The notes beneath the pieces were generated by a model. It saw only the letters and a program-made list of their open reading frames with translations. It made no database searches and was not told the DNA's origin. From assembly GCF_001422815.1 (NCBI RefSeq), contig NZ_LMMP01000034.1, forward strand, positions 71,442 through 135,441: a DNA stretch of 64,000 nucleotides, in the 5' to 3' direction. Positions 50,486-60,838 of this stretch are shown piece by piece (the stretch's first letter is position 1; each line of letters begins with the position of its first letter). Source of the DNA: Methylobacterium sp. Leaf91. Lineage in GTDB: Bacteria; Pseudomonadota; Alphaproteobacteria; Rhizobiales; Beijerinckiaceae. Position numbers and translations under genes: made by a program.

Positions 50486-52189
50486 TCAGGGGCGCGCCGC
50501 GTCGTCGCGCAGGGCCCGGCGAAGCACCTTGCCGACATTGGTCTTCGGCAGCGCGTCGTGGAAGACGATGCGCCTCGGCACCTTGTAGCCGGTCAGCTGC
50601 GAACGCGCGTAGCTTCGCAGCGCCTCGACATCGACGCTCTTATCCTTGAGCACCACATGCGCCACCACCATCTCGCCGGTCTCCTCGGATCGGGTGCCGA
50701 CCACCGCGCATTCGAGCACGCCGGGATGGCCGACGAGGATTTCCTCCACCTCGTTCGGGTAGACGTTGAAGCCCGAGACCAGGATCATGTCCTTCATCCG
50801 GTCGACGATGCGTACCTGCCCGTCCGCCTGAAGCACCGCTACGTCCCCGGTGCGGAAATAGCCATCGCTGGTCGTCGCCAGCGCAGTCTCGTCCGGCCGC
50901 TTCCAATAACCCGCCATGACTTGTGGACCACGCACGCAGAGTTCGCCCGGCTCGCCGGGAAGGACGTCCCTCCCCTCGGCATCACGGATCGCCACATCGG
51001 TCGAGGGAACCGGAAAGCCGATCGTACCGGTCCAATCCGCCCGCGGGTCGTTCACGCAGACCACGGGGGAAGTTTCCGACAATCCGTAGCCCTCGACGAT
51101 GGACTTGCCCGTGATCGCCTTCCATTTGGCCGCCACGGGAGCCTGCACGGCCATGCCACCGGCGATGACGAAGTGGATTGCGGAGAAATCCACCTCGGTG
51201 ATCTTCGGGTGGTTGTTGAGCATGTTGAAGAGCGTGTTCACGCCGGAAATATGCGTGAAGCGATTGCCCTTCAGGGTCTTCACGAACCCGTCCACGTCGC
51301 GTGGATTGGGGATGAGCAGGCAGCATCCGCCGATGCTCATGAACAGGAAGAAGCAGCCGGTCAGGGCGAAGATGTGATAGAGCGGCAGAGCCGTGACCAT
51401 CACCCGGTCGACCCCGTCGGTCTCCGACACGCAGAACCAGACCCGGCACTGAGCCACGTTGGCGACGACGTTGGCATGGGTCAGCATCGCCGCCTTGGCC
51501 GCGCCCGTCGTACCCCCGGTATATTGCAGGAAGGCGAGATCCTGCGGTCCGACCGGGACGGACACTTTCGGCAGGCTTCGCCCGCGGCGCACGACCGCGT
51601 CGAAGCGCAACGTCTTCCCCGTGGGCAGTCGATAGGGAGGCACCGCCTTCTTGATATGGCGCGCGGCGAGATCGATCATCCGGCCCTTGAGGCCAAGCCC
51701 GTCACCCGGCCCGGCGACGACGATCCGATCGAGGTCGAGATCGGCGCCCGCGCCGGCGACCGTATGGGCGAAATTCTCGAGGACGAAGAGCGCCTTCGCG
51801 CCTGAATCGTTGATCTGCACCGCCAGTTCACGGGGCGTGTAGAGCGGATTCACGTTGACCACGACGCAGCCGGCCAGCAGGATTCCATAGATCGTCGCCG
51901 GATAGGCCGGCACGTTCGGCATCATGATGGCGATCCGGTCGCCCTTGCCGAACCCCTCGGCGACCAGCCAGGCCGCAATGGCATCGGCGGAGGCACCGAG
52001 TTCGGCATAGGTGACGGATGTGCCGAAACATCGGATGGCCGGACGAGCGGCGCATTGCGTCGTGCTGAGCCGCAGGATGTCGACGAGGGTGCGCGGGCTG
52101 GTGACGTCGATCTCGGCGGGTATGCCGGGCGGATACATGGAAAGCCATGGGCGCACGGAAACCGGCCCGGGGGCCGTGCCTTGGACCAT
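50486..52189 (-). CDS. Long-chain fatty-acid-CoA ligase (FadD-like)
   Basis: A 567-residue acyl-adenylate-forming enzyme. The P-loop motif is LQYTGGTTGAAKAAMLTH, then EGYGLSETSPVVCVN, GYFRTGDVAVLQADGQVRIV and MILVSGFNVYPNEVEEIL. The C-terminal catalytic lysine is in PKTNVGKVLRR. It activates fatty acids to acyl-CoA with ATP at the membrane face. GGGAGGA lies 6 bases before the ATG. The substrate chain length is not readable, so FadD is the likely but not certain name. Confidence 0.9.
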   Translation of the reverse strand: MVQGTAPGPVSVRPWLSMYPPGIPAEIDVTSPRTLVDILRLSTTQCAARPAIRCFGTSVTYAELGASADAIAAWLVAEGFGKGDRIAIMMPNVPAYPATIYGILLAGCVVVNVNPLYTPRELAVQINDSGAKALFVLENFAHTVAGAGADLDLDRIVVAGPGDGLGLKGRMIDLAARHIKKAVPPYRLPTGKTLRFDAVVRRGRSLPKVSVPVGPQDLAFLQYTGGTTGAAKAAMLTHANVVANVAQCRVWFCVSETDGVDRVMVTALPLYHIFALTGCFFLFMSIGGCCLLIPNPRDVDGFVKTLKGNRFTHISGVNTLFNMLNNHPKITEVDFSAIHFVIAGGMAVQAPVAAKWKAITGKSIVEGYGLSETSPVVCVNDPRADWTGTIGFPVPSTDVAIRDAEGRDVLPGEPGELCVRGPQVMAGYWKRPDETALATTSDGYFRTGDVAVLQADGQVRIVDRMKDMILVSGFNVYPNEVEEILVGHPGVLECAVVGTRSEETGEMVVAHVVLKDKSVDVEALRSYARSQLTGYKVPRRIVFHDALPKTNVGKVLRRALRDDAARP

Positions 52190-52293
52190 CTCGATCCTCC
52201 CTCTGATGTGCGCGGCGGCTTGTTATCCGCGCAGCGGCTTGGTGCCGCCTTCGTTCATATGTAAACTATCTTTTCGACGTCCCTGTCATCGGA

Positions 52294-53073
52294 TCAAACC
52301 GCAATCGACGGGGCGCCGGGTTTCTTCCGCCGCGATCTGTCACGAAGTGCCAGCCACACGAGTATGGCATGAGGCAGAAACGCGGCGAGAACGAGGGACG
52401 CTCCCAAACCCGCCTCGCCGGTCGATAGAGCGCGCCTGGGCCAGGGGCCGAAGCCCGCCATATGAGCCTGCCCGATCACTGCGAAAGCGAACCATAACGC
52501 GAGAAAGCCCGCGGCGCTGCGGAGAAGGCCGGTGGCGAGGCGACGCCCCCAGGATGCCGCCGAGGTTCGGCCGCCGATCAGGAGTGCGCCCACCGCCAGG
52601 GCCGAGCCGAACACGAAGGCCGACGAAGCGGAACCGAGGGCGAAGGCAACGCTCATCGGCTGATAGGTGAGGAAGGTCATGCCGCCGGTGGCAAAGCCTG
52701 CGCGAAGCACCAAACCGCCGAAGGTCGGATAGAGGCTGAGGGCGAGAAGCAGCGTGCCCCCCAGCAGCACGCCGACGATGCGCCGGGGAAGGGACGCGGT
52801 GCTTATCGCCGCCATCGCAACGAGCCTCGCCAAGCCATAGACGATGGCGAAGGTGAAGAGCGGGTATTGCTGCAGGAAGAAGCCGTAGAACCGCGCCGCC
52901 AGCTCGGGCGGAAGCGGCGAGGCTTGGCTCAGCCCGGTCACGGCCGTGGCGCACAGCGCGAGGAACGCGGCCATCAGCGGGAATGCCGCAGGCACGAGCG
53001 GTGAGATCGCGCCTACGGGAGAAGTGGCGGCGGCCGGGACGAGCACCGCCGACGCGCCGCCGGATGGCATCAC
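52294..53073 (-). CDS. Polytopic membrane protein of unknown function
   Basis: A 259-residue protein with about six hydrophobic helices, including [38 protein letters not shown] and [17 protein letters not shown]. It ends in a basic tail [16 protein letters not shown]. No motif that I recognise. Its start overlaps the pepA stop by 4 bases (ATGA), so it is translationally coupled to pepA. Confidence 0.75.
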   Translation of the reverse strand: MMPSGGASAVLVPAAATSPVGAISPLVPAAFPLMAAFLALCATAVTGLSQASPLPPELAARFYGFFLQQYPLFTFAIVYGLARLVAMAAISTASLPRRIVGVLLGGTLLLALSLYPTFGGLVLRAGFATGGMTFLTYQPMSVAFALGSASSAFVFGSALAVGALLIGGRTSAASWGRRLATGLLRSAAGFLALWFAFAVIGQAHMAGFGPWPRRALSTGEAGLGASLVLAAFLPHAILVWLALRDRSRRKKPGAPSIAV

Positions 53074-54566
53074 GCCTCGTAATTGTCGCGGACGAGCCGG
53101 TCGAGGAGGCGCACGCCCCAGCCCGCACCCCAGCTCCGGTTGATCTCACTGGGGCTCGACGACATCGCCACGCCGGCGATGTCGAGATGGGCCCAGGGAA
53201 CGTTGTTGACGTAGCGCTTGATGAACGAGGCGGCGGTGGCCGCGCCGCCATGGCGGCCGCCGGTGTTCTTCATGTCGGCGAACTTCGAATCGATGGCCTT
53301 GTCGTAGGCCGGGATCAGCGGCATCCGCCACACCGCCTCGCCGGTCGCCTCGCTGGCGGCGGCGATCTTGGCGGCAAGCGCATCGTCGTTCGAGAACATG
53401 CCGGCGATGTCCTGGCCGAGGGCGACGATGATCGCGCCGGTGAGCGTCGCCAGATCGATCATGAATTTCGGCTTGTAGGCGCTCTGCACGTGCCAGATCA
53501 CGTCGGCGAGGACGAGACGTCCCTCGGCATCGGTATTGATGATCTCGATGGTCTGGCCGGACATCGAGGTGACGATGTCGGCGGGGCGCATCGCGCCGCC
53601 ATCCGGCATGTTCTCGACGATGCCGATCGCCCCGATGGCGTTGACCTTCGCCTTGCGCGAGGCGAGCGCGAACATCGTGCCGACGACACAGGCGGCGCCG
53701 CCCATATCGCCCTTCATGTCTTCCATGCCGCCGGCGGACTTGATGGAGATGCCGCCGGAATCGAAGCACACGCCCTTGCCGATGAAGGCGATGGGCGCCT
53801 CGGACGCGTCGGCGCCGCCGTTCCACCGCATCACGACCACGCGCGCTTCGCGGGTGGAGCCCTGCGCGACGGCGAGGAGCGCGCCCATGCCGAGGGCTTC
53901 GAGCTTGCCGGGGCCGAGAACCTCGACCTCGACGCCGAGCTTGGTCAGCTCCTCCGCACGCCGGGCGAATTCCTCCGGGTAGAGCACGTTCGGCGGCTCG
54001 TTGATGAGTTCGCGGGCGAGCAGGACGCCGCCGGCCACGGCCTCGGAATGCTTGGCCGCCGCCTCGGCTCCCGAAGGATCGCCGACCATGAGCGTGAGCG
54101 CGGTGACGCGGCCTTCTTCGCCCTCGGGCTTCTTCTTCGTCTTGTAGCGGTCGAAACTGTAGACGCGCAGGCGCGCTCCGAGAGCGAAATCGGCGGCATT
54201 GGCCGGGCTCACAGACGCGCCGGGCCAATCGAGGGCGACATGGGCCTGGCGGCCGCTGAGCTTGCTCGCGGCATAACCGCCGAGCGCCGGCCAATCGATC
54301 TTGGCGCGATCCTTCTCCGAACCGAGGCCGATGACCAGCAACCGGTCGGCATCGAGCCCGGCGGGCGCGGGCAGCGCCAGGGAGGTGAGCGACTTGCCCT
54401 TGAACCGCTCGCTCGCGGCGGCGCGCGCCACCAGATCGGACGCGCCGCGGCCGACGGCCTGTGCGACAGCGGGGGAGAGAGCCAGATCATCGCCGACGAA
54501 GAGAACGATGTCGCCGTGGCCGACCGGGCCGAGCGGCCCGAATGCGATCGTGATACCGTCCGCCAT
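53070..54566 (-). CDS. pepA: Leucyl aminopeptidase
   Basis: A 498-residue M17 peptidase. The metal and catalytic blocks are [36 protein letters not shown] and the family signature [12 protein letters not shown]. The N-terminal domain has the usual macro-domain-like fold. It is a cytoplasmic hexamer that releases N-terminal amino acids; in some bacteria PepA also binds DNA and regulates carAB, which lies in this window. It is divergent from lptF. Confidence 0.95.
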   Translation of the reverse strand: MADGITIAFGPLGPVGHGDIVLFVGDDLALSPAVAQAVGRGASDLVARAAASERFKGKSLTSLALPAPAGLDADRLLVIGLGSEKDRAKIDWPALGGYAASKLSGRQAHVALDWPGASVSPANAADFALGARLRVYSFDRYKTKKKPEGEEGRVTALTLMVGDPSGAEAAAKHSEAVAGGVLLARELINEPPNVLYPEEFARRAEELTKLGVEVEVLGPGKLEALGMGALLAVAQGSTREARVVVMRWNGGADASEAPIAFIGKGVCFDSGGISIKSAGGMEDMKGDMGGAACVVGTMFALASRKAKVNAIGAIGIVENMPDGGAMRPADIVTSMSGQTIEIINTDAEGRLVLADVIWHVQSAYKPKFMIDLATLTGAIIVALGQDIAGMFSNDDALAAKIAAASEATGEAVWRMPLIPAYDKAIDSKFADMKNTGGRHGGAATAASFIKRYVNNVPWAHLDIAGVAMSSSPSEINRSWGAGWGVRLLDRLVRDNYEA

Positions 54567-54751
54567 AAGTCACGCTTTCCGAAGGTCAGGATTGGTGCGT
54601 GCGGCGGAACACGCGCCGCCGCGACACTCCCTGTGTACCCATTGATGCGGAGAACGCAACGCGATCCGCCCGCCGCGAAACCGCCCGAATTGAAGTGCCC
54701 CAGAGTGATCGACATCGGTGGACGGGCACGATGCCGGGGGGCATGAGGAAG

Positions 54752-54775
54752 GTCCGTGGGACGCGTCCCACGGAC
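54752..54775. repeat. Perfect 24-bp palindrome upstream of lptF
   Basis: GTCCGTGGGACG followed directly by CGTCCCACGGAC: two exact 12-bp arms with no spacer, ending 30 bases before the lptF start and about 190 bases from pepA. No T-run follows. Confidence 0.8.
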
Positions 54776-54805
54776 GCCATGCGCTAGGGCCCGCCGCGAG
54801 ATCTG

Positions 54806-55975
54806 ATGACGCAAATCGAGCGCTACATATTCAGGATCGCGGCCGGGGCCTTTCTCGCCTGTCTGATCGGCCTCACGAGCACGATCTGGGTGACGCAGGC
54901 CCTGCGTGAGCTCGACCTCATCACGGCCAAGGGTCAGACCCTCGTCATCTTCTTCCTGATCACCGGGCTTTCGGTGCCGACGCTGATCACCGTCATCGCG
55001 CCCGTGGCGCTGTTCATCGCCGTCGTCTACGCCCTGAACCGGCTGAACGGCGATTCCGAACTCATCGTCATGTCGGCCGCCGGCATGCAGCCGCGCCGGA
55101 TCCTGCGTCCCTTCCTCACCCTGGGGCTCATCGTGAGCGCGGGCGTCGCCTTTCTGACGATCCAGGTGATGCCGTCCTCGTTCCAGGAACTGCGCGACGT
55201 GTTGACCCGCGTGCGCGGCGACTTCATCGCCAATGTAGTGAAGGAGGGCCAGTTCACCGAGCTCGACAGCGGCATCACCTTCCATTTCCGCGAGCGCGGT
55301 CCCGGCGGCACGCTCCAGGGCATCTTCATCCAGGACAAGCGCGAGGCCGGGAAGACGGTGGTCTATCTCGCTGAGCAGGGACAGGCGGTGGATTACGAGG
55401 GGCAGAGCTATCTCGCCCTCGAGAAGGGCAGCATTCACCGGCAGCAGAAGGATTCGCGGGATTCCTCGATCATCACCTTCGAGCGCTACACGGTGGATCT
55501 CGCGGCCTTCACGCCGCCGGACGGCGAGACCGTCTACAAGCCGCGCGAACGGTCGACCGCGCAACTCCTCTTCCCCGACACCAGCGAATCCTACTACCAG
55601 ACGCAGAAGGGCCGTTTCCGCGCCGAAGTGCATGACCGGCTCTCGGCCTGGCTCTATCCTCTCGCCCTGACCCTCATCGCCTTCGCGGCTTTGGGCGATC
55701 CGCGCACGACGCGCCAGGGTCGCGGTCTGGCAATGGCGGGTGCGGTCATCGCCGTCATCGTGCTGCGCATCGCGGGCTTCGCCGCCAGCAGCGCGGCCGT
55801 GCGAAGCCAGGGCGCCGTCTTCGCCATCTACGCCGCCCCGATTCTGGCGCTGGCGATCTCCTGCCTCGTCGTGTTCAACGGGGCCGCCGTGCGGGACTGG
55901 AACGCGCGCGTCTCCATGACCCTGACGAATTTCGGCCGCGCCATCCTGCGCCGGCCGCGCCTCGGCGACAGGTGA
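54806..55975 (+). CDS. lptF: LPS export ABC transporter permease LptF
   Basis: A 389-residue inner-membrane protein of the YjgP/YjgQ family. Membrane helices flank a large periplasmic beta-jellyroll domain (about 130-260, with GITFHFRERGPGGTLQGIFI). Start MTQIERYIFRIAAGAFLACL is typical. With LptG and the LptB ATPase it pulls lipopolysaccharide from the inner membrane to the Lpt bridge. lptG follows 10 bases later. Confidence 0.94.
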   Translation: MTQIERYIFRIAAGAFLACLIGLTSTIWVTQALRELDLITAKGQTLVIFFLITGLSVPTLITVIAPVALFIAVVYALNRLNGDSELIVMSAAGMQPRRILRPFLTLGLIVSAGVAFLTIQVMPSSFQELRDVLTRVRGDFIANVVKEGQFTELDSGITFHFRERGPGGTLQGIFIQDKREAGKTVVYLAEQGQAVDYEGQSYLALEKGSIHRQQKDSRDSSIITFERYTVDLAAFTPPDGETVYKPRERSTAQLLFPDTSESYYQTQKGRFRAEVHDRLSAWLYPLALTLIAFAALGDPRTTRQGRGLAMAGAVIAVIVLRIAGFAASSAAVRSQGAVFAIYAAPILALAISCLVVFNGAAVRDWNARVSMTLTNFGRAILRRPRLGDR

Positions 55976-55985
55976 GGCCGCCGCG

Positions 55986-57074
55986 ATGATGATCGGCTTC
56001 ACCCTCGGCCGCTACTTCGCCCTGCGCTTCCTGCGCACGGTGCTCGGCGTGTTCATCACCGTCTTCGCCCTGGTCTACACCCTGGATTTCGTCGAATTGC
56101 TGCGGCGCGCCGGCGACACCGAGGGCGCGTCCACAAGTTTGATGGCCCAGCTCTCGCTCTACCGGACCCCGGCCGTCGCCGAGGGCGTCCTGCCTTTCGC
56201 GATCCTGTTCGGCTCCATGGCGGCCCTGCTGCAGCTGTCGCGCAAGCTCGAACTCGTGGTCGCGCGCGCCGCCGGAATCTCCGCCTGGCAGTTCCTCCAG
56301 CCCGGCATCCTGGTGGCGCTGGCCATCGGGGCTTTCACGGTGGGGGTCTACAATCCCCTCTCGGCGGCGATGAAGCAGCGCTCGACCGAGATCGAGGCCA
56401 GGATCTTCGCGAAATCCACGAAGGCCAATTCCGGCAAGGATTTATGGATCCGCCAGAACAGTCTCGACGGACAGGCGATCCTCCGTGCCGGGACGGCGAT
56501 CGAGGGTAGCACCACCCTGGCGGGGGTATCGGTCTACACGTTCGACGAGAACGGGGTGTTCCTGTCGCAGATCGAAGCCGCGCGTGCGACGCTGCACGAC
56601 GGTTACTGGTCCCTTCAGGACGCGCGGCTCCTCACCAAGGGCCAGCCGCCAGAGGGCTACGACACCTATATCCTCGCCTCCAATCTCGATCCCGGTCAGG
56701 TGAAGCAGCGCTTCACGCCTCCGGAATCTGTGCCTTTCTGGCAACTGAACGAGACCATCGCACGGACGGAGCGGGCCGGGTTGGATGCGACGCGCTACCG
56801 ACTCCAGTATGATGTCCTCATGGCGAGGCCCATTCTCTTCGTTGCCATGGTGCTCGTGGCAGCCAGCGTTTCCTTAAGGTTCTTCCGCTTTGGTGGAGTG
56901 GGCAAGCTTGTGCTTGGCGGCGTGGCGGCGGGGTTCTTCCTCTACGTCGCGCGGCAGGTCATGGAAGGCCTCGGCGCATCAGGCATCGTGTCGCCCCCGG
57001 TGGCGGCATGGTTCCCGGCCGTGGTAGGGAGTCTTCTCGGTACGCTCACGCTTCTCTATCAGGAGGACGGCTGA
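55986..57074 (+). CDS. lptG: LPS export ABC transporter permease LptG
   Basis: A 362-residue partner of LptF with the same layout: N-terminal helices (YFALRFLRTVLGVFITVFAL, LYTLDFVELLRR), a periplasmic jellyroll, and C-terminal helices ending near GSLLGTLTLLYQEDG. A second in-frame ATG at 55989 is possible. Its stop overlaps the lptD start by one base, with AGGAGG inside its own 3' end. Confidence 0.94.
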   Translation: MMIGFTLGRYFALRFLRTVLGVFITVFALVYTLDFVELLRRAGDTEGASTSLMAQLSLYRTPAVAEGVLPFAILFGSMAALLQLSRKLELVVARAAGISAWQFLQPGILVALAIGAFTVGVYNPLSAAMKQRSTEIEARIFAKSTKANSGKDLWIRQNSLDGQAILRAGTAIEGSTTLAGVSVYTFDENGVFLSQIEAARATLHDGYWSLQDARLLTKGQPPEGYDTYILASNLDPGQVKQRFTPPESVPFWQLNETIARTERAGLDATRYRLQYDVLMARPILFVAMVLVAASVSLRFFRFGGVGKLVLGGVAAGFFLYVARQVMEGLGASGIVSPPVAAWFPAVVGSLLGTLTLLYQEDG

Positions 57075-59770
57075 TGCCGTTGTCGGTGACGGGATGCGAA
57101 ACGAGGCCGAGGCAGAGGTTGGGACACGGGTTGCGTAAAGTCTCCGACATCGCGAAGCTCGCCGGCTTGCTGGCGTTCGTCTCCGGCGCCGCGCTCACGC
57201 TCGGCACCGATGGAGCGAGCGCGCAGGCGACCGGTCGAAGCGACAAGGGCCAGGCCCGCAAGGCTACTCCGCCCAAGGCTTCCGTGCAGCCCGCGCCTGC
57301 CCCCACGGGCAAGCCGGCCGAGCGGCTTCTCGTCGAAGCCGCCGAGCTGATCTACGACAACGACAACAACACCGTCACGGCGCGCGGCAATGCCGAGCTT
57401 CATTACGGCCCGCGTACCCTTCAGGCCGACCGTGTCCGCTACGACCGGGCCAGCAGTCGCGTCTTCGCCGAAGGCAATGTCCGTCTCACTGACGAGACCG
57501 GTGCCGTCGTGACCGGCGATACGATGGAGCTGACGGACGATTTCCGGAACGGGTTCGTCGATGCCCTGCGCATCCAGCAGACCGTCGAAATGCGGGGCCA
57601 GCCGGTGCGGACGCGCTTCTCCGCGCCGCGCGGCGAGCGGGTGGACGGCGAGCAGACGACCTTCGAATCCGGCACCTACACGGCCTGCGAGCCGTGCAAG
57701 AACAACCCGGAGACGCCGCCGCTGTGGCAGGTGCGCGCCGCCAAGATCATCCACAACAACGAGACCCACATCATCGGGTTCGAGGAATCGACCCTCGAGA
57801 TCGCCGGTATCCCCGTCGGTTACCTGCCTTATTTCGAGGCGCCGGACCCGACGGTGAAGCGCAAGACCGGCTTCCTCACGCCGCGTTTCATCAACTCCAC
57901 CGCGCTCGGCACTGGCATCTCGACGCCGTTCTTCATCAACGTCGCGCCGAATTTCGATATCACCCTGTCGCCCTCCTTCCTGAGCGAGCAGGGGATTCTC
58001 GGCCAGGGCGAACTGCGTCACCGGCTCGAGACCGGTTCCTATACCATTCGCGCCACCGGCATCTTCCAGACGACGCCCAGCGCCTTCCTTCCGGGCCCGC
58101 TCGGCGCGGGGGACCGCGACTTCCGTGGTTCGATCGAGTCCAAGGGTAATTTCTACATCAACGACCGTTGGCGCACCGGCTGGGACGTCGTCGGCGTCAC
58201 CGACAAATGGTTCCTCGACAATTACCGCGTTCGCAATTCGAGCATCACCACGGATTACTTCCGTGAAGCAGTGTCGACGGCCTACCTGATCGGTCAGGGT
58301 GACCGCTCGTGGTTCGAGGCGCGCGCATATTATTTCAAGGGCCTGTCGAGCTACGATTGGCAGAAGGAGCAGCCGATCGTCGCGCCGGTGATCGACTACG
58401 ATAAGCGGATCAACGGTCCGGGCTTCCTCGGCGGCGAAGTCCGCTTCGAGGCAAACATCACGCATCTCGACCGCGAGGCCACGGATTTCCAGGCGATCCC
58501 GCGCACGGGCTCCTACTACTTCAACCCCACGGTCAACGGGACGACCTATTCGCTCTACGAGACCTGCACCACCTTCACGCGCAGCACCTGCATCATCCGC
58601 GGCCTGGCGGGCAGTAACACGCGCGCATCGGCGCAGCTGTCATGGCGCCGGACATTCATCGACGATGCCGGCCAGGTGTTCACGCCCTTCGCCTATCTGC
58701 GCACCGACGCCTTCTTCGTCGACCCGCGTAATTCCGGCTATCAGAACGCCCTGGCGCAGACGATCAGCACCACGGATTCGGATTTCTCAGGGAGGGTCAT
58801 GCCGGCGGTGGGACTCGATTACCGCTATCCCTTCGTGAGCAATTTCGGCCCCCTCGGCGTCCACACGCTCGAACCCATCGCGCAGGTCGTGATCCGTCCG
58901 AGCGAGACCCATATCGGGCGCCTGCCCAACGAGGACGCGCAGAGCCTCGTCTTCGACGACACGTCGCTGTTCGAATGGGACAAGTTCTCCGGCTACGACC
59001 GCGTCGAGGGCGGCGTCCGTACCAATCTCGGCGCACAATACTCGGTGGTGACGCCGTCGGGCTGGTACGCGAACGTGATGTTCGGCGAATCCATCCAGGT
59101 CGCCGGGGTCAACTCGTTCCGTCGCGGCGACCTCGCCAATGTCGGCCTCGATTCCGGCCTCGAGCGTCGGGAATCCGATTATGTCGGACGGTTCCAGCTG
59201 TCGCCGAACCAGAACATCAGCTTCGTCAGCCGCGCGCGCTTCGAACAGCGGGATTTCTCCGTCAACCGCATGGAGACGGGCGTCATCGCGCGCCTCGCGC
59301 CTTTCGCGCCCATCGACCTGTCGATGTTCTACTCCTACTACGCTGCCCAGCCCCTGCTCGGTTTCAACAACCGCAGAGAGGGCCTGACCGCGTCGGCGAC
59401 CTACCACATCACCCCGAACTGGTTCGTCACCGGCTCGGCCCTCGTCGATCTCACGCACTATCTCGACGTGCGCGATAATTTCGCCAACGCCTACACGTCC
59501 TATCTCGCCAATCCCGTCGGCGCGGCGCCCGTCTATACCAATCCCGGCCGCGCCAACCTCGCCGGATTGAGCATCGGCGGCGGTTATCAGGACGAGTGCA
59601 CCACCTTCTCGCTCAACTACATCGTCTCTCCGACGGCTGCGGCCCTCGGCGTCACGGAGCGCAACCGCACCGTGCTGCTGCGCGTCGAGTTGAAGACCCT
59701 CGGCGAAGTCGACCTGCGCCAGAACGTCAACATCGCGAGCACGGCCGACGGCATCGCGGCGACCCGGTGA
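57074..59770 (+). CDS. lptD: LPS-assembly protein LptD
   Basis: An 898-residue outer-membrane protein, somewhat longer than the usual ~800. The signal region reaches TLGTDGASAQ. A Lys/Pro-rich linker leads to an OstA beta-jellyroll domain (VEAAELIYDNDNNTVTARGN, LQADRVRYDRASSRVFAEGN), and a long C-terminal beta-barrel follows. It inserts lipopolysaccharide into the outer leaflet. The start at 57074 follows AGGAGG (57061-57066) and overlaps the lptG stop. Cysteine pairs (CEPCKN, CTTFTRSTC) could form disulfides. Confidence 0.94.
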   Translation: MPLSVTGCETRPRQRLGHGLRKVSDIAKLAGLLAFVSGAALTLGTDGASAQATGRSDKGQARKATPPKASVQPAPAPTGKPAERLLVEAAELIYDNDNNTVTARGNAELHYGPRTLQADRVRYDRASSRVFAEGNVRLTDETGAVVTGDTMELTDDFRNGFVDALRIQQTVEMRGQPVRTRFSAPRGERVDGEQTTFESGTYTACEPCKNNPETPPLWQVRAAKIIHNNETHIIGFEESTLEIAGIPVGYLPYFEAPDPTVKRKTGFLTPRFINSTALGTGISTPFFINVAPNFDITLSPSFLSEQGILGQGELRHRLETGSYTIRATGIFQTTPSAFLPGPLGAGDRDFRGSIESKGNFYINDRWRTGWDVVGVTDKWFLDNYRVRNSSITTDYFREAVSTAYLIGQGDRSWFEARAYYFKGLSSYDWQKEQPIVAPVIDYDKRINGPGFLGGEVRFEANITHLDREATDFQAIPRTGSYYFNPTVNGTTYSLYETCTTFTRSTCIIRGLAGSNTRASAQLSWRRTFIDDAGQVFTPFAYLRTDAFFVDPRNSGYQNALAQTISTTDSDFSGRVMPAVGLDYRYPFVSNFGPLGVHTLEPIAQVVIRPSETHIGRLPNEDAQSLVFDDTSLFEWDKFSGYDRVEGGVRTNLGAQYSVVTPSGWYANVMFGESIQVAGVNSFRRGDLANVGLDSGLERRESDYVGRFQLSPNQNISFVSRARFEQRDFSVNRMETGVIARLAPFAPIDLSMFYSYYAAQPLLGFNNRREGLTASATYHITPNWFVTGSALVDLTHYLDVRDNFANAYTSYLANPVGAAPVYTNPGRANLAGLSIGGGYQDECTTFSLNYIVSPTAAALGVTERNRTVLLRVELKTLGEVDLRQNVNIASTADGIAATR

Positions 59771-59818
59771 GATTGGGCGAGAGCCCGGTCTCGCCTTCAT
59801 TCGGCGACGAAACAGGCC

Positions 59819-60838
59819 ATGACGGTGCATAGACCCATTGCGCTCACGATGGGCGATCCGGCCGGTATCGGTCCGGAGATCGCTCTCATGGCCTGGCTGG
59901 CCCGGGACGAAGGGGCCGGGCTTCCGCCGTTCTTCCTCATCGGCGATCCCGATTTCATCGAGGGGCGGGCGAGCAGCCTCGGCTTTCAGGTTCCGGTGGC
60001 GGAGGTCGGACCCGATCTCGCAGTCGAGGTCTTTCCCCGCGCACTCCCGGTGATGCCCTTGCCGAGCGGCACCCGGGTCGGCGCCGTGGCCGGACGGCCG
60101 AGTGCGGCGGATGCCGGCGCGACCCTCGAATCGATCATGACGGCGGTCGGTCTGGTCCGGTCTGGCGAGGCGATCGCCCTCGTGACCAATCCGATCGCGA
60201 AATACGTCCTGACCAGCGTCGGCTTCGCCTATCCCGGTCATACGGAGTTCCTCGCGGCCCTCGCGGTGGAGCCCGGCAAAGCCGCGCCCCTTCCGGTGAT
60301 GATGCTGTGGAGCGAAACGCTCGCCGTGGTCCCGGTGACGATTCACGTCGCCCTGCGCCGGGTGCCGGACCTGTTGACCCAGGACCTCGTGGTCCAGACG
60401 GCGCGGATCGTGGCGCGCGACCTCACCGATCGGTTCGGAATCGCCCATCCGCGCCTTGTCCTGTCGGGGCTGAACCCGCATGCGGGCGAGGCCGGCACGA
60501 TGGGAACGGAGGACCGCGACGTGCTCGAACCCGCCGTGGCGCAACTCCAGAACGAGGGGATCGATATCAGGGGTCCGCTTCCGGCGGACACGCTGTTTCA
60601 TCCCCGCGCCCGGGCGAACTACGACGTCGCGCTGACACCGACCCATGACCAGGCGCTGATCCCGATCAAGACCATCGCTTTCGACGACGGCGTGAACGTC
60701 ACCCTCGGCCTGCCCTTCATTCGGACCTCCCCCGACCACGGCACGGCCTTCGATATCGCCGGCAAGGGCATCGCGCGGCCGGACAGTCTCATCGGCGCCC
60801 TGCGCCTTGCCGCCAGACTTGCAGGTCAGCACTCTTGA
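59819..60838 (+). CDS. pdxA: 4-hydroxythreonine-4-phosphate dehydrogenase
   Basis: A 339-residue Pdx[19 protein letters not shown] opens the protein, [12 protein letters not shown] and YPGHTEFLA supply a metal/substrate His, [18 protein letters not shown] follows, and [20 protein letters not shown] closes the core. It makes the amino-ketone precursor of pyridoxal phosphate. It sits between lptD and rsmA; its stop overlaps the rsmA start. Confidence 0.95.
   Translation: MTVHRPIALTMGDPAGIGPEIALMAWLARDEGAGLPPFFLIGDPDFIEGRASSLGFQVPVAEVGPDLAVEVFPRALPVMPLPSGTRVGAVAGRPSAADAGATLESIMTAVGLVRSGEAIALVTNPIAKYVLTSVGFAYPGHTEFLAALAVEPGKAAPLPVMMLWSETLAVVPVTIHVALRRVPDLLTQDLVVQTARIVARDLTDRFGIAHPRLVLSGLNPHAGEAGTMGTEDRDVLEPAVAQLQNEGIDIRGPLPADTLFHPRARANYDVALTPTHDQALIPIKTIAFDDGVNVTLGLPFIRTSPDHGTAFDIAGKGIARPDSLIGALRLAARLAGQHS

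Noticed and set aside
58787-60832. A 681-codon minus-strand frame opposite lptD and pdxA
   Set aside because: Compositional shadow of two clearly coding plus-strand genes; no start context or recognisable domain.
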